Shown here piece after piece: positions 8,159 through 17,331 of a DNA stretch of 64,000 nt. The stretch is from Devosia marina (GTDB lineage Bacteria > Pseudomonadota > Alphaproteobacteria > Rhizobiales > Devosiaceae), in NCBI RefSeq assembly GCF_009758415.1, contig NZ_WQRF01000001.1, forward strand, positions 372,001-436,000, given 5' to 3'. The translations under genes were made by a program, and so were the position numbers. The notes beneath the pieces were generated by a model. The model saw nothing but the letters and a program-made list of their open reading frames with translations, had not been told where the DNA came from and made no database searches. Position 1 is the stretch's first letter. The number at the start of each line of letters is the position of its first letter.

Positions 8159-9643
8159 CTATTCCATGCGTTCAGGCAGATAGTCTGCCCGAGCAAGGTT
8201 ACCAAAGCGGGTAAACTGCGCCTCGAAGCTCAACTGCACCGTGCCGGTGGGGCCGTGGCGCTGCTTGGCGATAATCACTTCCGCCTTGCCATGCACCTTT
8301 TCCATTTCGCCCTGCCAGGTCAGATGCTCCGGCGTGCCCTCTTTGGGCTCCTTGTTCTTGAGATAATATTCTTCGCGATACACGAACAAGACCACGTCCG
8401 CGTCCTGTTCGATAGAGCCCGATTCGCGCAGGTCGGCCAATTGCGGATGCTTGTCCTCGCGCGCTTCCACCTGACGGGAGAGCTGGGAAAGCGCGATCAC
8501 CGGCACTTCGAGCTCCTTGGCCAGCGCCTTGAGCGTCGTCGTGATTTCCGTGAGTTCCTGCACGCGGTTCTGGCTCGAGGCCTTCGAGGAGCCCGAGAGC
8601 AACTGCAAATAGTCGACGATGAGCAGATCCAGGCCCTTCTGGCGTTTCAGGCGCCGGGCGCGGGCGGCAAGCTGGGCCACCGAGATGCCGCCGGTATCGT
8701 CGATATAGAGCGGCACCTTGCTCATCACATTGGACACATCAACCAGCTTGGCGAACTGGTTGTCGTGAATGCGGCCGCGGCGGATGTCGGACGAGGAAAT
8801 CTCCGCCTGCTCGGCCAGAATACGGGTAGCGAGCTGTTCGGAACTCATTTCCAGGCTGAAGAACCCGACAATGCCGCCATTGACGGTCTTGGAATGCCCG
8901 TCAGGGGTCACATCGCCCCGCCAGTTCTTGGCGACGTTGTAGGCGATATTGGTCACGAGCGACGTCTTACCCATGGCGGGACGGCCGGCAAGGATAATCA
9001 AGTCGGAGCGCTGTAGCCCGCCCATCTGCCGATCGAGATCGTGCAGGTCGGTCGCAACGCCCGAGAGGCCCCCATCACGCTGAAAGGCTTCGCCCGCCAT
9101 CTGGATGGAAGCATTGAGCGCAGAACCAAAGGCCTGGAAGCCACCGTCATAGCGGCCCTTTTCCGCCAGTTGGAAAAGCTCACCCTCAACCTTCTCGATC
9201 TGTTTGACCGGGGTCATCTCGACGTCGCTGTCATAGGCGACCGAGACCATTTCCTCGCCCACCATGATCAGATTGCGCCGGATGGCGAGGTCATAGATGG
9301 CCTGGCCATAGTCCCCGGCATTGAGCACCGTCGTCGCCTCTGCCGCCAGGCGCGAGAGATACTGCATCATCGTGACTTCGGGCAGAAGCTGGTCGGGCAG
9401 ATGGGTCTTGAGCGTGGCCGGTTCCGCCGCCTTGCCGGCGCGGATGATCTTGCCGGCGAGCTCATAGATATCGCGGTGGATCGGCTCGTAGAAATGTTCG
9501 GGCAGCAGGAAATCGGCGACGCGATAGAAAGCGTCGTTGTTGATCAGGATGGCGCCCAGCAGCGCTTGCTCCACATCCACATTGTGCGGCGCGACGCGAA
9601 ACGACTTGTCATCGGCAGGGTGAAGGCGGGCGATCTCGGCCAT
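8159..9643 (-). CDS. dnaB: Replicative DNA helicase DnaB
   Basis: DnaB is the hexameric 5'-3' helicase of the replication fork. The 494-residue protein has the N-terminal DnaG-interaction domain (about 20-125, NVDVEQALLGAILINNDAFY) and the RecA-like C-terminal domain. Visible motifs are Walker A AGRPAMGKTSLV near residue 218, SLEMSSEQLATRIL near 265, the Walker B-like LLIVDYLQLLSG near 340, and the arginine-rich ALSQLSRQVEAR near 385. ATG at 9643 follows an AGGAAGA ribosome site. No intein is present. It is followed by alr. Confidence 0.97.
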   Translation of the reverse strand: MAEIARLHPADDKSFRVAPHNVDVEQALLGAILINNDAFYRVADFLLPEHFYEPIHRDIYELAGKIIRAGKAAEPATLKTHLPDQLLPEVTMMQYLSRLAAEATTVLNAGDYGQAIYDLAIRRNLIMVGEEMVSVAYDSDVEMTPVKQIEKVEGELFQLAEKGRYDGGFQAFGSALNASIQMAGEAFQRDGGLSGVATDLHDLDRQMGGLQRSDLIILAGRPAMGKTSLVTNIAYNVAKNWRGDVTPDGHSKTVNGGIVGFFSLEMSSEQLATRILAEQAEISSSDIRRGRIHDNQFAKLVDVSNVMSKVPLYIDDTGGISVAQLAARARRLKRQKGLDLLIVDYLQLLSGSSKASSQNRVQELTEITTTLKALAKELEVPVIALSQLSRQVEAREDKHPQLADLRESGSIEQDADVVLFVYREEYYLKNKEPKEGTPEHLTWQGEMEKVHGKAEVIIAKQRHGPTGTVQLSFEAQFTRFGNLARADYLPERME

Positions 9644-9837
9644 GGGTCTTCCTGGGGGTTAGCCTTTCTTAACCATGCATTTTGGCGCTGAGTCTTGGGC
9701 TAGCGGGACGGGGGTTAAAGTTTCCCTGATGGCCCCTGTGAACTCTGTGGACAACGGGGATTTCACCTGACGCCGGTTGCTTCTCAAGACTCACTGGCGC
9801 GCTGCACTGAGTCTGTCGCAATTGTCGTGCAAAAGCA

Positions 9838-9864
9838 AAAGGCCGGGCATTGGGCCCGGCCTTT
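9838..9864 (-). terminator. Hairpin terminator after rplI
   Basis: A perfect 11-base-pair stem (9838-9848 with 9854-9864, AAAGGCCGGGC) with a 5-base loop lies just beyond the rplI stop at 9887. On the minus strand the stem is followed by TTTGC rather than a long U-tract, so it may be a moderate Rho-independent terminator. It would end the rpsF-rpsR-rplI transcript before dnaB, implying a separate dnaB promoter within 9644-9837. Confidence 0.75.
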
Positions 9865-9886
9865 CAAATGCAGATTTGAACGAAGG

Positions 9887-10453
9887 CTACTCTTCGTAGC
9901 GGTCTTCAGCGGCAGCAGCGGCCTGGCCGGCTGCGAAATCGCCATCTTCGTCGCTGTCGAAGGTGGGGACAGTAACGTCTTCACCAGCAGCCTGGCGCAC
10001 TGCTTCGTCTTCCGAACGCGCCACGTTGACGGTGATCGAAACGGCCACTTCCGGATGCAGCGAAAGATCAACCGAGTGCACGCCGACGGTCTTGATCGGG
10101 TCGGCCAGGTCGACCTGGTTGCGCTGGACGGTGAAGCCGTCCTTGGCCAGGGCATCGACGATGTCGCGGGCAGCAACCGAACCGTACAGCTGGCCGGTTT
10201 CACCAGCCTGACGGATCATGATCACGGCATGGCCGTTCAGACCCTCGGCAATGCCGGCGGCCGCATTGCGGCGCTCTTCATTGCGCTGTTCGATGTGGGC
10301 GCGTTCGTTTTCGAACTTCTTGCGGTTGGCTTCCGTGGCACGCAGGGCCTTGCCCTGGGGCAGCAGGAAGTTACGGGCAAAGCCGTCCTTGACGTTGACT
10401 TCGTCGCCGATGGAGCCAGTACGGCCAACGCGCTCGAGCAGAATGACTTTCAT
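9887..10453 (-). CDS. rplI: 50S ribosomal protein L9
   Basis: This is 188 residues starting [19 protein letters not shown], the hallmark L9 N-terminus that binds 23S rRNA. A long connecting helix (about 40-75, [20 protein letters not shown]) and the C-terminal globular domain (about 85-150) follow. The acidic alanine-rich tail of about 40 residues is typical of alphaproteobacterial L9. I chose the ATG at 10453 because AAAGGA lies just upstream and it matches the family start; the frame is open 26 codons further upstream but that extension is not L9-like. Last gene of the rpsF operon. Confidence 0.96.
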   Translation of the reverse strand: MKVILLERVGRTGSIGDEVNVKDGFARNFLLPQGKALRATEANRKKFENERAHIEQRNEERRNAAAGIAEGLNGHAVIMIRQAGETGQLYGSVAARDIVDALAKDGFTVQRNQVDLADPIKTVGVHSVDLSLHPEVAVSITVNVARSEDEAVRQAAGEDVTVPTFDSDEDGDFAAGQAAAAAEDRYEE

Positions 10454-10549
10454 GTCTTTTTTTCCTTTGGCTGTCCCGCTCTCATAGGAGCGGTTAGGAG
10501 CCGCGAACCATTCGCGACCCCAGCGATGCAATCTCAGTGAAGCTGAAGC

Positions 10550-10804
10550 TTACTGGACAGCGTAGGGCATCAGGCCGATGAAGCGGGCGCGCTTGATGGC
10601 ACGGGCCAGTTCACGCTGCTTCTTGGCCGACACGGCGGTGATGCGGCTCGGCACGATCTTGCCGCGCTCGGAGACGTAACGCGAAAGCAGGCGCACATCC
10701 TTGTAGTCGATCTTGGGCGCGTTCTCGCCGGAGAACGGGCAGGTCTTGCGGCGACGCTGGAACGGACGGCGAGCCTGGGAAGTGGTAAGGTCTTTGATAG
10801 CCAT
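10550..10804 (-). CDS. rpsR: 30S ribosomal protein S18
   Basis: This 84-residue protein is normal length for S18. The conserved stretches [20 protein letters not shown] and [20 protein letters not shown] are visible. S18 binds the central domain of 16S rRNA as a partner of S6, which is encoded just upstream in the same operon. A CPF motif with one cysteine is retained; the other zinc-type cysteines seen in some paralogs are absent. Confidence 0.97.
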   Translation of the reverse strand: MAIKDLTTSQARRPFQRRRKTCPFSGENAPKIDYKDVRLLSRYVSERGKIVPSRITAVSAKKQRELARAIKRARFIGLMPYAVQ

Positions 10805-10825
10805 TTTCGTGATCTTCCTTGTCTC

Positions 10826-11212
10826 TTAGAAGCGGCGCGGACGGCGTTCGCCGGAGAAGCCACCACGACCGCCATCGCGGTCATCACGGTCGCGCTTCTG
10901 CATCATCGCGGACGGGCCTTCTTCCAACTCGTCGACGCGCACGGTCATGAAGCGCAGGATGTCTTCATTGATGCGCATCTGGCGTTCCATTTCGGCGACG
11001 GCAGTGGCCGGTGCTTCGATGTTGAGCAGGGTGTAGTGCGCCTTGCGGTTCTTGCGGATGCGGTAGGAGAGACCCTTGAGGCCCCAATATTCGTTCTTGG
11101 TGATCTTGCCGCCGCCCTGGCCGAGAACTTCGGCGAGCTGTGCGGTCAGTTCCTCAACCTGCTGCTGGGAAACGTCCTGGCGAGCCAGGTAGATATGTTC
11201 GTAGAGGGCCAT
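10826..11212 (-). CDS. rpsF: 30S ribosomal protein S6
   Basis: This 128-residue protein starts [15 protein letters not shown] and keeps the S6 RNA-binding fold, with [20 protein letters not shown] at about residues 46-65. The C-terminal tail is rich in Arg, Asp and Gly, as in other alphaproteobacteria. I take ATG 11212, preceded by GGAAGG, rather than the in-frame start 11 codons upstream that lacks family support. It is the first gene of rpsF-rpsR-rplI, with a good promoter about 190 bases upstream. Confidence 0.96.
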   Translation of the reverse strand: MALYEHIYLARQDVSQQQVEELTAQLAEVLGQGGGKITKNEYWGLKGLSYRIRKNRKAHYTLLNIEAPATAVAEMERQMRINEDILRFMTVRVDELEEGPSAMMQKRDRDDRDGGRGGFSGERRPRRF

Positions 11213-11527
11213 TGATGCGCCTTCCTTTCGAGTTTTACTCAACAATGCCTGGCGCGGAGCCCCTTCGAAGCCGGAAAGGCGTCAAAGCAGTCTTGCAAAG
11301 AGCGGGAACACGGGAGGCCGGGTCCGCCGGACCCTGTTCATGCAAAGCATAAACCCTCCGTTCAGCCCCCGGCCAAACGAATTGCTGGCGCGGCTATAGA
11401 GGAATGAGGGGAAGAAGGCAAGCGGCGCATCCGTTCGCCTTGACTCCGCCGTACACTCCCGGCAAAGCGCCGGGCAACTGGACAGGCCGCTTGCGGCTTG
11501 TCACATTGGCTCGAAAAGGGATCGAAC
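11213..11527. other. Divergent rpsF/fabD regulatory region
   Basis: This 315-base region separates the ribosomal operon (minus) from the fatty-acid genes (plus). It holds the rpsF promoter described separately, leaving a leader of about 170 bases upstream of rpsF. S6-S18 autoregulation through the rpsF leader is known in other bacteria, but I could not identify the conserved motif here. On the plus side a TTGACT at 11440-11445 is the best -35 candidate for fabD, but no matching -10 is clear. No small gene is supported. Confidence 0.55.
11393..11421 (-). promoter_or_regulatory. Sigma-70-type promoter for rpsF-rpsR-rplI
   Basis: On the minus strand TTGCCT (11421-11416) and TATAGC (11398-11393) are separated by exactly 17 bases. 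This is close to the housekeeping sigma consensus and correctly oriented for the ribosomal protein operon. The predicted start of transcription is near 11386. Confidence 0.6.
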
Positions 11528-12478
11528 ATGTCCATTTCCGCTTTCACTTTTCCAGGGCAGGGCAGCCAGGCTGTCGGCATGGGCAAAGATCTTGCGCACG
11601 AGTTCACCGAGGCGCGGGCCGTCTTTCACGAGGTGGACGAGGCTTTGGGCGAGCGCCTTTCCTCGATCATGTTCGAGGGGCCGGAAGACATTCTGCGCCT
11701 GACAGAAAACGCGCAGCCCGCGCTGATGGCTGTCAGCGTGGCGGTGATCCGGGTGCTAGAGGCCAGGGGGATTTCGCTCAAGGACCACGCAAAATATGTC
11801 GCGGGCCACTCACTGGGCGAATATTCGGCGCTGTGTGCCGCTGGCACCTTCAGCCTGGCCGATGCGGCGCGTCTGCTGCGCACCCGTGGGCAGGCCATGC
11901 AGAAAGCCGTGCCGGTGGGCCATGGCGCCATGGCGGCGCTGCTGGGTCTGGACCTTGAAACCGCGCAGGCCGTGGCCGATGAAGCCGGGCAGGGCGAGGT
12001 CTGTGCCGTCGCCAATGACAATGCTCCGGGTCAGGTTGTGATCTCCGGCGCCACGGCCGCCATCGAGCGCGCCGTAGACATTGCCAAGGGCAAGGGTGCC
12101 AAGCGCGCTCTGCTGCTGCCGGTCAGCGCGCCCTTCCATTGTTCGCTGATGCAGCCGGCCGCCGAAGCCATGGCAGCGGCACTCGCCGAAGTCGAAATGA
12201 AGGCGCCCGTGGTGCCGCTCGTGGCCAATGTCCTTGCCGCTCCGATTTCCGATCCGGACGAAATCCGCCAGCGCCTTGTCGAGCAGGTGACCGGCGTTGT
12301 GCGCTGGACCGAAAGCGTGACCTGGCTCACCACCGCGGGTGGTGTGGCCAATCTGGTCGAACTCGGCTCGGGCAAGGTGCTGACGGGCCTAGCTAAACGC
12401 ATCGCACCGGATGCCTCGGCCCAGGCCGTCGGAACGCCGGCCGATATCGAGGCATTCGCCGCCCAGCTCGGGGCCTGA
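11528..12478 (+). CDS. fabD: Malonyl-CoA:ACP transacylase
   Basis: FabD loads malonyl groups onto ACP for fatty-acid elongation. The 316-residue protein has the N-terminal FTFPGQGSQAVGMGKDL motif, the active-site serine in AGHSLGEYSAL near residue 94, the catalytic histidine in SAPFHCSLM near 201, and GSGKVLTGL near the C-terminus. The ATG at 11528 matches the family start and follows AAAAGGGA; the frame extends 10 codons upstream without support. It is followed by fabG, acpP and fabF on the same strand. Confidence 0.96.
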   Translation: MSISAFTFPGQGSQAVGMGKDLAHEFTEARAVFHEVDEALGERLSSIMFEGPEDILRLTENAQPALMAVSVAVIRVLEARGISLKDHAKYVAGHSLGEYSALCAAGTFSLADAARLLRTRGQAMQKAVPVGHGAMAALLGLDLETAQAVADEAGQGEVCAVANDNAPGQVVISGATAAIERAVDIAKGKGAKRALLLPVSAPFHCSLMQPAAEAMAAALAEVEMKAPVVPLVANVLAAPISDPDEIRQRLVEQVTGVVRWTESVTWLTTAGGVANLVELGSGKVLTGLAKRIAPDASAQAVGTPADIEAFAAQLGA

Positions 12479-12535
12479 CCCGCTTGAATCACAATCTGAA
12501 GCGCTTGAATCGCTTTCTCCCCGGAGGAGACCTAA

Positions 12536-13273
12536 ATGTTTGATCTTTCTGGTAAACGCGCTCTTGTGACGGGCGCCAGCGGCGGCATTGGCCGCGAAAT
12601 CGCCAAGGCCCTGGCCGCTGCCGGCGCGACGGTAGCGCTTTCCGGTACCCGCGTGGGTGCACTGGAAGATACGGCCAAGGAAATCGGCAAGGATTGTCCC
12701 ATCCTGCCCGCGAACCTCTCCAAGCTCGACGAAGTCGACAAGCTCGTGCCGGCCGCCGAGGCCGCGATGGGTGGCGTCGATATCCTGGTCAACAATGCCG
12801 GCATGACCCGCGACAATCTCTTCATGCGCATGAAGGACGAGGAGTGGGACGACGTCATCGCCGTCAACCTGACCGCTGCCTTCCACCTCAACCGCGCCGT
12901 GCTGCGCGGCATGATGAAGGCGCGTTGGGGCCGCATTATCGGCATTTCCTCGGTGGTGGGCGTGATGGGCAATCCGGGGCAAGGCAATTATGCTGCCTCC
13001 AAAGCCGGCCTGATCGGCATGAACAAGGCGCTGGCCTATGAAGTGGCGAGCCGCAACATCACCGTGAACTCCATCGCCCCGGGCTTCATCGCTTCGGCCA
13101 TGACAGACGAACTCAACGACAAGCAGCGGGACGCGATCCTCTCGACCGTTCCGGCTGGACGCCTTGGTACTGCACAGGAAATTGCCGGTTGCACGGTGTT
13201 CCTCGCCAGCGATTCTGCCGCCTACATCACAGGGCATACGCTCAACGTGAATGGCGGCATGGCGATGCTTTGA
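12536..13273 (+). CDS. fabG: 3-oxoacyl-ACP reductase
   Basis: FabG reduces 3-ketoacyl-ACP with NADPH. The 245-residue SDR shows the cofactor loop VTGASGGIGREIA near residue 12, NNAG near 86, catalytic Ser in GISSVVGVMG near 138 and YAASKAGL near 151-158, and the family C-terminus YITGHTLNVNGGMAML. A textbook ribosome site GGAGGAG lies upstream of the ATG. Its placement between fabD and acpP confirms FabG rather than a generic SDR. Confidence 0.96.
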   Translation: MFDLSGKRALVTGASGGIGREIAKALAAAGATVALSGTRVGALEDTAKEIGKDCPILPANLSKLDEVDKLVPAAEAAMGGVDILVNNAGMTRDNLFMRMKDEEWDDVIAVNLTAAFHLNRAVLRGMMKARWGRIIGISSVVGVMGNPGQGNYAASKAGLIGMNKALAYEVASRNITVNSIAPGFIASAMTDELNDKQRDAILSTVPAGRLGTAQEIAGCTVFLASDSAAYITGHTLNVNGGMAML

Positions 13274-13276
13274 ACC

Positions 13277-13348
13277 GTCCCAAAGGGTAAATCTCTCCGG
13301 TGGAGAGAATTGAGGTGAGAAGGCCATTAGAGCTAGGCTCGAATGGCG
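13277..13348 (+). repeat. Dispersed two-hairpin palindromic element, copy A
   Basis: Starting four bases after the fabG stop, this has a first palindrome at 13289-13311 (AAATCTCTCC, loop, then GGAGAGAATT) and a second hairpin unit at 13322-13348 (GGCCATTAG...GAATGGCG). Copies B (17974-18046) and C (56464-56593) share both hairpins in the same order, and a partial copy D lies at 30429-30451. This copy is the most diverged, and changes in one arm (TCTC) are matched in the other (GAGA), so pairing is conserved. Confidence 0.8.
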
Positions 13349-13501
13349 GTGCTGCATGGCAAAAGCCTTGGAAACCTTGGCAATTGCGGCTGGCTATGGC
13401 GGAAGAAACATGGTACCTCGCGCCCCGGTCGATCTTGCCAGCCTGCCTTGCGGGCGCACAGAAGGCCGCATACATTGCCCCTGTGCAAACCAATTGTGCG
13501 C

Positions 13502-13529
13502 TTGATGATTTGGCTTTGCGCCAATAAGA
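13502..13529 (+). promoter_or_regulatory. Candidate acpP promoter
   Basis: TTGATG (13502-13507) and ATAAGA (13524-13529) are 16 bases apart, 41 bases upstream of the acpP start. acpP is usually strongly expressed from its own promoter, and the 296-base gap after fabG suggests one here. The -10 match is modest. Confidence 0.35.
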
Positions 13530-13569
13530 AGCGAAACGAAACGTCGATTTCTAAAAAGGGAAGTCAAAT

Positions 13570-13806
13570 ATGAGCGATGTCGCTGATCGGGTCCGCAAGA
13601 TCGTTGTGGAACACCTCAATGTGGATGCCGAGAAGGTCACCGAAAAGGCCAGCTTCATCGACGATCTGGGCGCAGATTCGCTGGATCAGGTCGAGCTGGT
13701 GATGGCATTCGAGGAAGAATTCTCGGTCGAGATTCCTGACGACGCTGCTGAGTCGATCCAGACTTTCGGTGACGCGGTCGCTTTCCTGACCAAGGCCACC
13801 AGCTAA
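13570..13806 (+). CDS. acpP: Acyl carrier protein
   Basis: This 78-residue acidic protein carries growing acyl chains on a phosphopantetheine attached to Ser37 of the [18 protein letters not shown] motif. Length, charge and motif are those of the primary fatty-acid ACP. A GGGAAG ribosome site precedes the ATG. It lies 22 bases before fabF. Confidence 0.97.
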   Translation: MSDVADRVRKIVVEHLNVDAEKVTEKASFIDDLGADSLDQVELVMAFEEEFSVEIPDDAAESIQTFGDAVAFLTKATS

Positions 13807-13828
13807 CGCTGGGGCTAGGCCGCTGACC

Positions 13829-15097
13829 ATGGAATTGCGCCGAGTCGTCGTCACCGGACTGGGGCTTGTCACACCGCTTGGTTGCGGTGTGGAAGCAACT
13901 TGGTCCAATATTCTTGCCGGCAAGAGTGGCGCCAAGCGTATCGACGATTTCGAAATCGACGATATCGCCTGCCAGATCGCTCACCGCATTCCGCTCGGGG
14001 ACTATGCCGATGGCAAGTACAACCCCGACGAATGGATGGAGGTGAAGGAGCAGCGCAAGGTTGACCCCTTCATTGTCTATGCCATGGCTGCGGCCCAGCA
14101 GGCCATCGAAGATGCCGGCGTCGAGCCCAAGACCCAGGAAGAGCAGGAACGCACCGGCGTCCTGATCGGCTCGGGCATTGGTGGTGTCGGCGGCATTTAT
14201 GATGCGTCAATCACCCTGCACGAAAAGGGGCCGCGCCGCATCAGCCCCTTCTTCATTCCCGGTCGACTGATCAACCTTGCCTCCGGCCAGGTGTCGATCC
14301 GATTTGGTCTGAAAGGCCCGAACCACTCTGTGGTGACGGCATGTTCGACTGGCGCCCATGCCATTGGCGACGCTGCCCGTCTCATCGCCCTTGGCGATGC
14401 CGATGTGATGGTCGCCGGCGGCACGGAAAGCTGCGTCAACCGGCTGTCGCTGGCGGGCTTCTCGGCCGCCCGCGCCCTCTCGACCGGTTTCAACGACAAT
14501 CCTACCGCCGCCTCGCGCCCCTATGACAAGGACCGTGATGGTTTCGTCATGGGCGAGGGTGCCGGCATTGTCGTTCTGGAAGACTATGAGCGGGCCAAGG
14601 CCCGCGGCGCCAAGATCTATGGCGAGGTGATCGGCTATGGCCTGTCGGGCGATGCCTATCACATCACCGCCCCGTCGCCGGATGGTGACGGCGGTTTCCG
14701 CGCCATGAGCGCGGCGGTCAAGCGAGCCGGCATTTCAGCCTCCGAGATCGACTACATCAACGCCCACGGCACCTCGACCCCCCTGGGCGACGAGATCGAA
14801 CTGGGCGCGGTCACCCGCGTTCTGGGCGATGCGGCGTCCAAGTCGGTGATGAGTTCGACCAAATCCGCTGTTGGTCACCTCCTGGGTGCGGCCGGTTCGG
14901 TGGAAGCGATCTTCTGCCTGCTGGCCATGCGCGACAACACCGCGCCGCCGACGCTGAACCTGGATAATCCTTCGGTCGAAACCGAGATCAATCTTGTGCC
15001 GCACACGCCGCTCAAGAAGGAAATCAATGTGGCACTGTCCAACAGCTTCGGTTTTGGCGGCACCAATGCGACCCTGGTCATGCGCAAGGTGCAATAG
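13829..15097 (+). CDS. fabF: 3-oxoacyl-ACP synthase II
   Basis: FabF condenses acyl-ACP with malonyl-ACP. The 422-residue thiolase-fold protein has catalytic Cys in VVTACSTGAHAIG near residue 173, the two histidines in NAHGTSTPLGD near 312 and KSAVGHLLGAAG near 348, and the C-terminal glycine-rich NSFGFGGTNATLVM. It follows acpP as in most proteobacteria. Confidence 0.96.
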   Translation: MELRRVVVTGLGLVTPLGCGVEATWSNILAGKSGAKRIDDFEIDDIACQIAHRIPLGDYADGKYNPDEWMEVKEQRKVDPFIVYAMAAAQQAIEDAGVEPKTQEEQERTGVLIGSGIGGVGGIYDASITLHEKGPRRISPFFIPGRLINLASGQVSIRFGLKGPNHSVVTACSTGAHAIGDAARLIALGDADVMVAGGTESCVNRLSLAGFSAARALSTGFNDNPTAASRPYDKDRDGFVMGEGAGIVVLEDYERAKARGAKIYGEVIGYGLSGDAYHITAPSPDGDGGFRAMSAAVKRAGISASEIDYINAHGTSTPLGDEIELGAVTRVLGDAASKSVMSSTKSAVGHLLGAAGSVEAIFCLLAMRDNTAPPTLNLDNPSVETEINLVPHTPLKKEINVALSNSFGFGGTNATLVMRKVQ

Positions 15098-15205
15098 CAT
15101 CGCGCGGAAAAGTGGACGGCGGTTTCCCGCATAGTCGATGCGTACGATTTGAGCTTTTCCACGAATTGTAAGGGGCACATTGCACTCACCTGCGATGTGC
15201 CCCTT
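15098..15205 (+). repeat. Rhizobial-type intergenic repeat and hairpin after fabF
   Basis: Bases 15100-15145 (GCGCGGAAAAGTGGAC then GGCGGTTTCCCGC) resemble a short repeat that I recall as widespread between genes in Hyphomicrobiales genomes. It is followed by a perfect 11-base-pair stem (15170-15180 with 15195-15205, AAGGGGCACAT) around a 14-base loop. The stem probably ends or protects the fabF transcript, although only a weak T-run (GTCTTTG) follows. The repeat assignment is from memory, not from a second copy in this window. Confidence 0.5.
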
Positions 15206-15315
15206 GTCTTTGCGCGCCGGCGTTGCGAACAATGCCGGCGCCCCGCCACAGTTTGGCGCAAGAATAATGACAACCAGGGCCGCCAAGGCCCATATTCGCG
15301 AGTGACAGGGATACG

Positions 15316-16437
15316 ATGAACGATCGAAGGAATCGCCGCCGCCGCCGCTCAGGTAATGGCTTGGTCGACATCCTCAATGGCCTGCTGACCCTCCTGGTCA
15401 TCGGCCTTGTCGTGGTCGGGGGCGGTCTTTTCTATGTTGCCTCGCAATATTACGGCGATGGCCCGTTGCGGGAGGACCGCGTGTTCCGCGTGGAATCGGG
15501 CAATACGCTTTCCACCACGGCCAACCGCCTCGAAGAACAGGGCTTCATTACCAATTCGATGATCTTCAGCCAGTTTGGCAGCCGCGTCGAGGAGAGCGCC
15601 ATCATCAAGGCAGGCGATTTCAGCATCCCGGCCGGCGCCTCCATGTCCGAGATCCTCAAGGAGCTGACGCTCGGCAATCCGTTGCGCTATGCCGTCACCA
15701 TCCCCGAAGGCTGGACCGTATGGCAGGCCATCCAGCGCATCAATGCCGATGACCGGCTGACTGGCACAATCGACCAGCTTCCTCCCGAAGGGTCGATCCT
15801 GCCCGGCAGCTATGACTACACCCCCGGTGACACCCGCCAGTCGGTGCTGGACGCGATGCAACTGGCCATGACCCAGGCGCTGGCGCAGGTCTGGGCCGGG
15901 CGCGAGGCGGATCTGCCGCTCGAATCGCCTGCCGAACTGCTCATCCTGGCCTCGATCGTCGAGAAGGAAACCGGCATTGCGTCTGAGCGGCCGCAGATTG
16001 CCGCCGTCTTCGTCAACCGTATCCGCCAGGGCATGCGCCTGCAGTCGGATCCAACTATCATCTATGGCATTACGCTGGGCCAGGCGACGCTCGACCGTGG
16101 CATTCGGCGCTCCGAAATCGAGGAGCGGACGCCCTACAATACCTACCAGATTGATGGTCTGCCACCGACCCCCATTGCCAATCCGGGCATCGAGGCTCTG
16201 GAGGCCGTGGCCCACCCGGACAGCCATGACTACCTCTACTTCGTGGCCAAGGGGGCGACGCCGCGCGAGGGCCATGTTTTCGCCGAGACCTATGCCGAGC
16301 ACCAGCAGAATGTGGCGCGCTACCGCGAGATAGCCGCCGAGGCGGCGGCGCAGGCCGAGGAAGAGGCCGAGGCGGCGCGCCAGGCACTGGAGGCCCAGGA
16401 GGCTGAGGGCGCCGCCGAAGCCGAAACGGCACAGTGA
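15316..16437 (+). CDS. mltG: Endolytic transglycosylase MltG
   Basis: MltG cleaves nascent peptidoglycan strands and helps set glycan length. The 373-residue protein has an N-terminal basic segment and one transmembrane helix (about 18-40, LLTLLVIGLVVVGGGLFYVA), a LysM-like portion (about 55-115), and the YceG catalytic domain with the catalytic Glu in ASIVEKETGIASERPQIA near residue 218 and the conserved LQSDPTIIYG. The last 35 residues are an unusual Ala/Glu/Gln-rich helical tail. The stop overlaps the yicC start by 4 bases. Confidence 0.94.
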   Translation: MNDRRNRRRRRSGNGLVDILNGLLTLLVIGLVVVGGGLFYVASQYYGDGPLREDRVFRVESGNTLSTTANRLEEQGFITNSMIFSQFGSRVEESAIIKAGDFSIPAGASMSEILKELTLGNPLRYAVTIPEGWTVWQAIQRINADDRLTGTIDQLPPEGSILPGSYDYTPGDTRQSVLDAMQLAMTQALAQVWAGREADLPLESPAELLILASIVEKETGIASERPQIAAVFVNRIRQGMRLQSDPTIIYGITLGQATLDRGIRRSEIEERTPYNTYQIDGLPPTPIANPGIEALEAVAHPDSHDYLYFVAKGATPREGHVFAETYAEHQQNVARYREIAAEAAAQAEEEAEAARQALEAQEAEGAAEAETAQ

Positions 16438-17321
16438 GCGCTTCGCTCGCCAGCATGACGGGCTTTGCCCGAGCGGAGCGGCAGCTTGGCGACATGCGGC
16501 TCCGGGTCGAGCTGAAATCGGTCAATAGCCGCGGGCTCGATTTGCGCCTGCGGCTCGGGCCCGGGCTGGATGCCCTCGAAATTCCCCTGCGCCAATTGCT
16601 GTCCAGATCACTGGCGCGCGGCGCCATTAATCTTGTGCTGACGCTGGATCGTAGCGCAGGCGCCGGGGCGGTTCGACTCAATCAGCAGGCTCTGGCCGGC
16701 GTACTGGCTGCCATCGCGCAAGTCCGGCAACAGGTCACGACAGACCTGCCGCGGCCGGAGGGCATTCTCGCCTTGCCCGGCGTGCTCGAAACCGGCGAGG
16801 AGGCGGGGGAGATCGATGAAGACCAGCAGACAGAGCTGGTCCTGGACTGTGCCCGGCAGGCGCTCGTATCCCTGCAGGCGGCGCGCCGGCAGGAAGGAGC
16901 CGAGATCGCGGCGGTGCTGCTGAGCCATCTCGATACGATTGCCGATCTGGTGGTCCGCGCTGAGGCTCACCCGTCCCGCGATCGCGCCAAAATAGAGGCC
17001 AGGCTGCGCGAGCAGATCGCGGCACTGAGGGACGACGCCAGCCTGCCGCAGGACCGGCTGGCACAGGAGGCGCTGCTGCTGGCCACCAAGGCTGACATTC
17101 AGGAAGAACTGGATCGGCTGCGCGCCCATATAGCCGCCGCGCGCAAGCTGATCGGGGACGGCGGTGCGGTGGGCCGCCGGCTCGATTTTCTGGCCCAGGA
17201 GTTCAATCGTGAGGCCAACACGCTTTGCGCCAAGGCAAACGCAGTGGAGCTGACGGCCATCGGTCTTGACCTCAAGGCGGCGATCGATCAACTACGCGAA
17301 CAGGTTCAAAACGTCGAATAG
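16434..17321 (+). CDS. YicC family endoribonuclease
   Basis: This 295-residue protein starts MSASLASMTGFARAERQLGD. The N-terminal YicC domain contains the conserved VELKSVNSRGLDLRLRL. The C-terminal DUF1732 domain (about 205-295) ends with the signature GRRLDFLAQEFNREANTLCAK. E. coli YicC is a hexameric endoribonuclease affecting small-RNA levels. The GTG start overlaps the mltG stop (GTGA), so it is translationally coupled, and gmk follows after 10 bases. The mltG-yicC-gmk order is the standard alphaproteobacterial one. Confidence 0.92.
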   Translation: MSASLASMTGFARAERQLGDMRLRVELKSVNSRGLDLRLRLGPGLDALEIPLRQLLSRSLARGAINLVLTLDRSAGAGAVRLNQQALAGVLAAIAQVRQQVTTDLPRPEGILALPGVLETGEEAGEIDEDQQTELVLDCARQALVSLQAARRQEGAEIAAVLLSHLDTIADLVVRAEAHPSRDRAKIEARLREQIAALRDDASLPQDRLAQEALLLATKADIQEELDRLRAHIAAARKLIGDGGAVGRRLDFLAQEFNREANTLCAKANAVELTAIGLDLKAAIDQLREQVQNVE

Positions 17322-17331
17322 AGTGGGTCAG

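Noticed and set aside
12389-13357. Minus-strand frames that begin in the repeat elements (HSSxALMAFS... at 13277-13357, 17978-18080 and 56530-56602)
   Set aside because: The shared peptide comes from the palindromic repeat itself, not from a conserved protein; the frames then run antisense through real genes or stop.
13300-13527. Short open frames between fabG and acpP
   Set aside because: They overlap repeat copy A, lack ribosome sites and encode no recognisable sequence.
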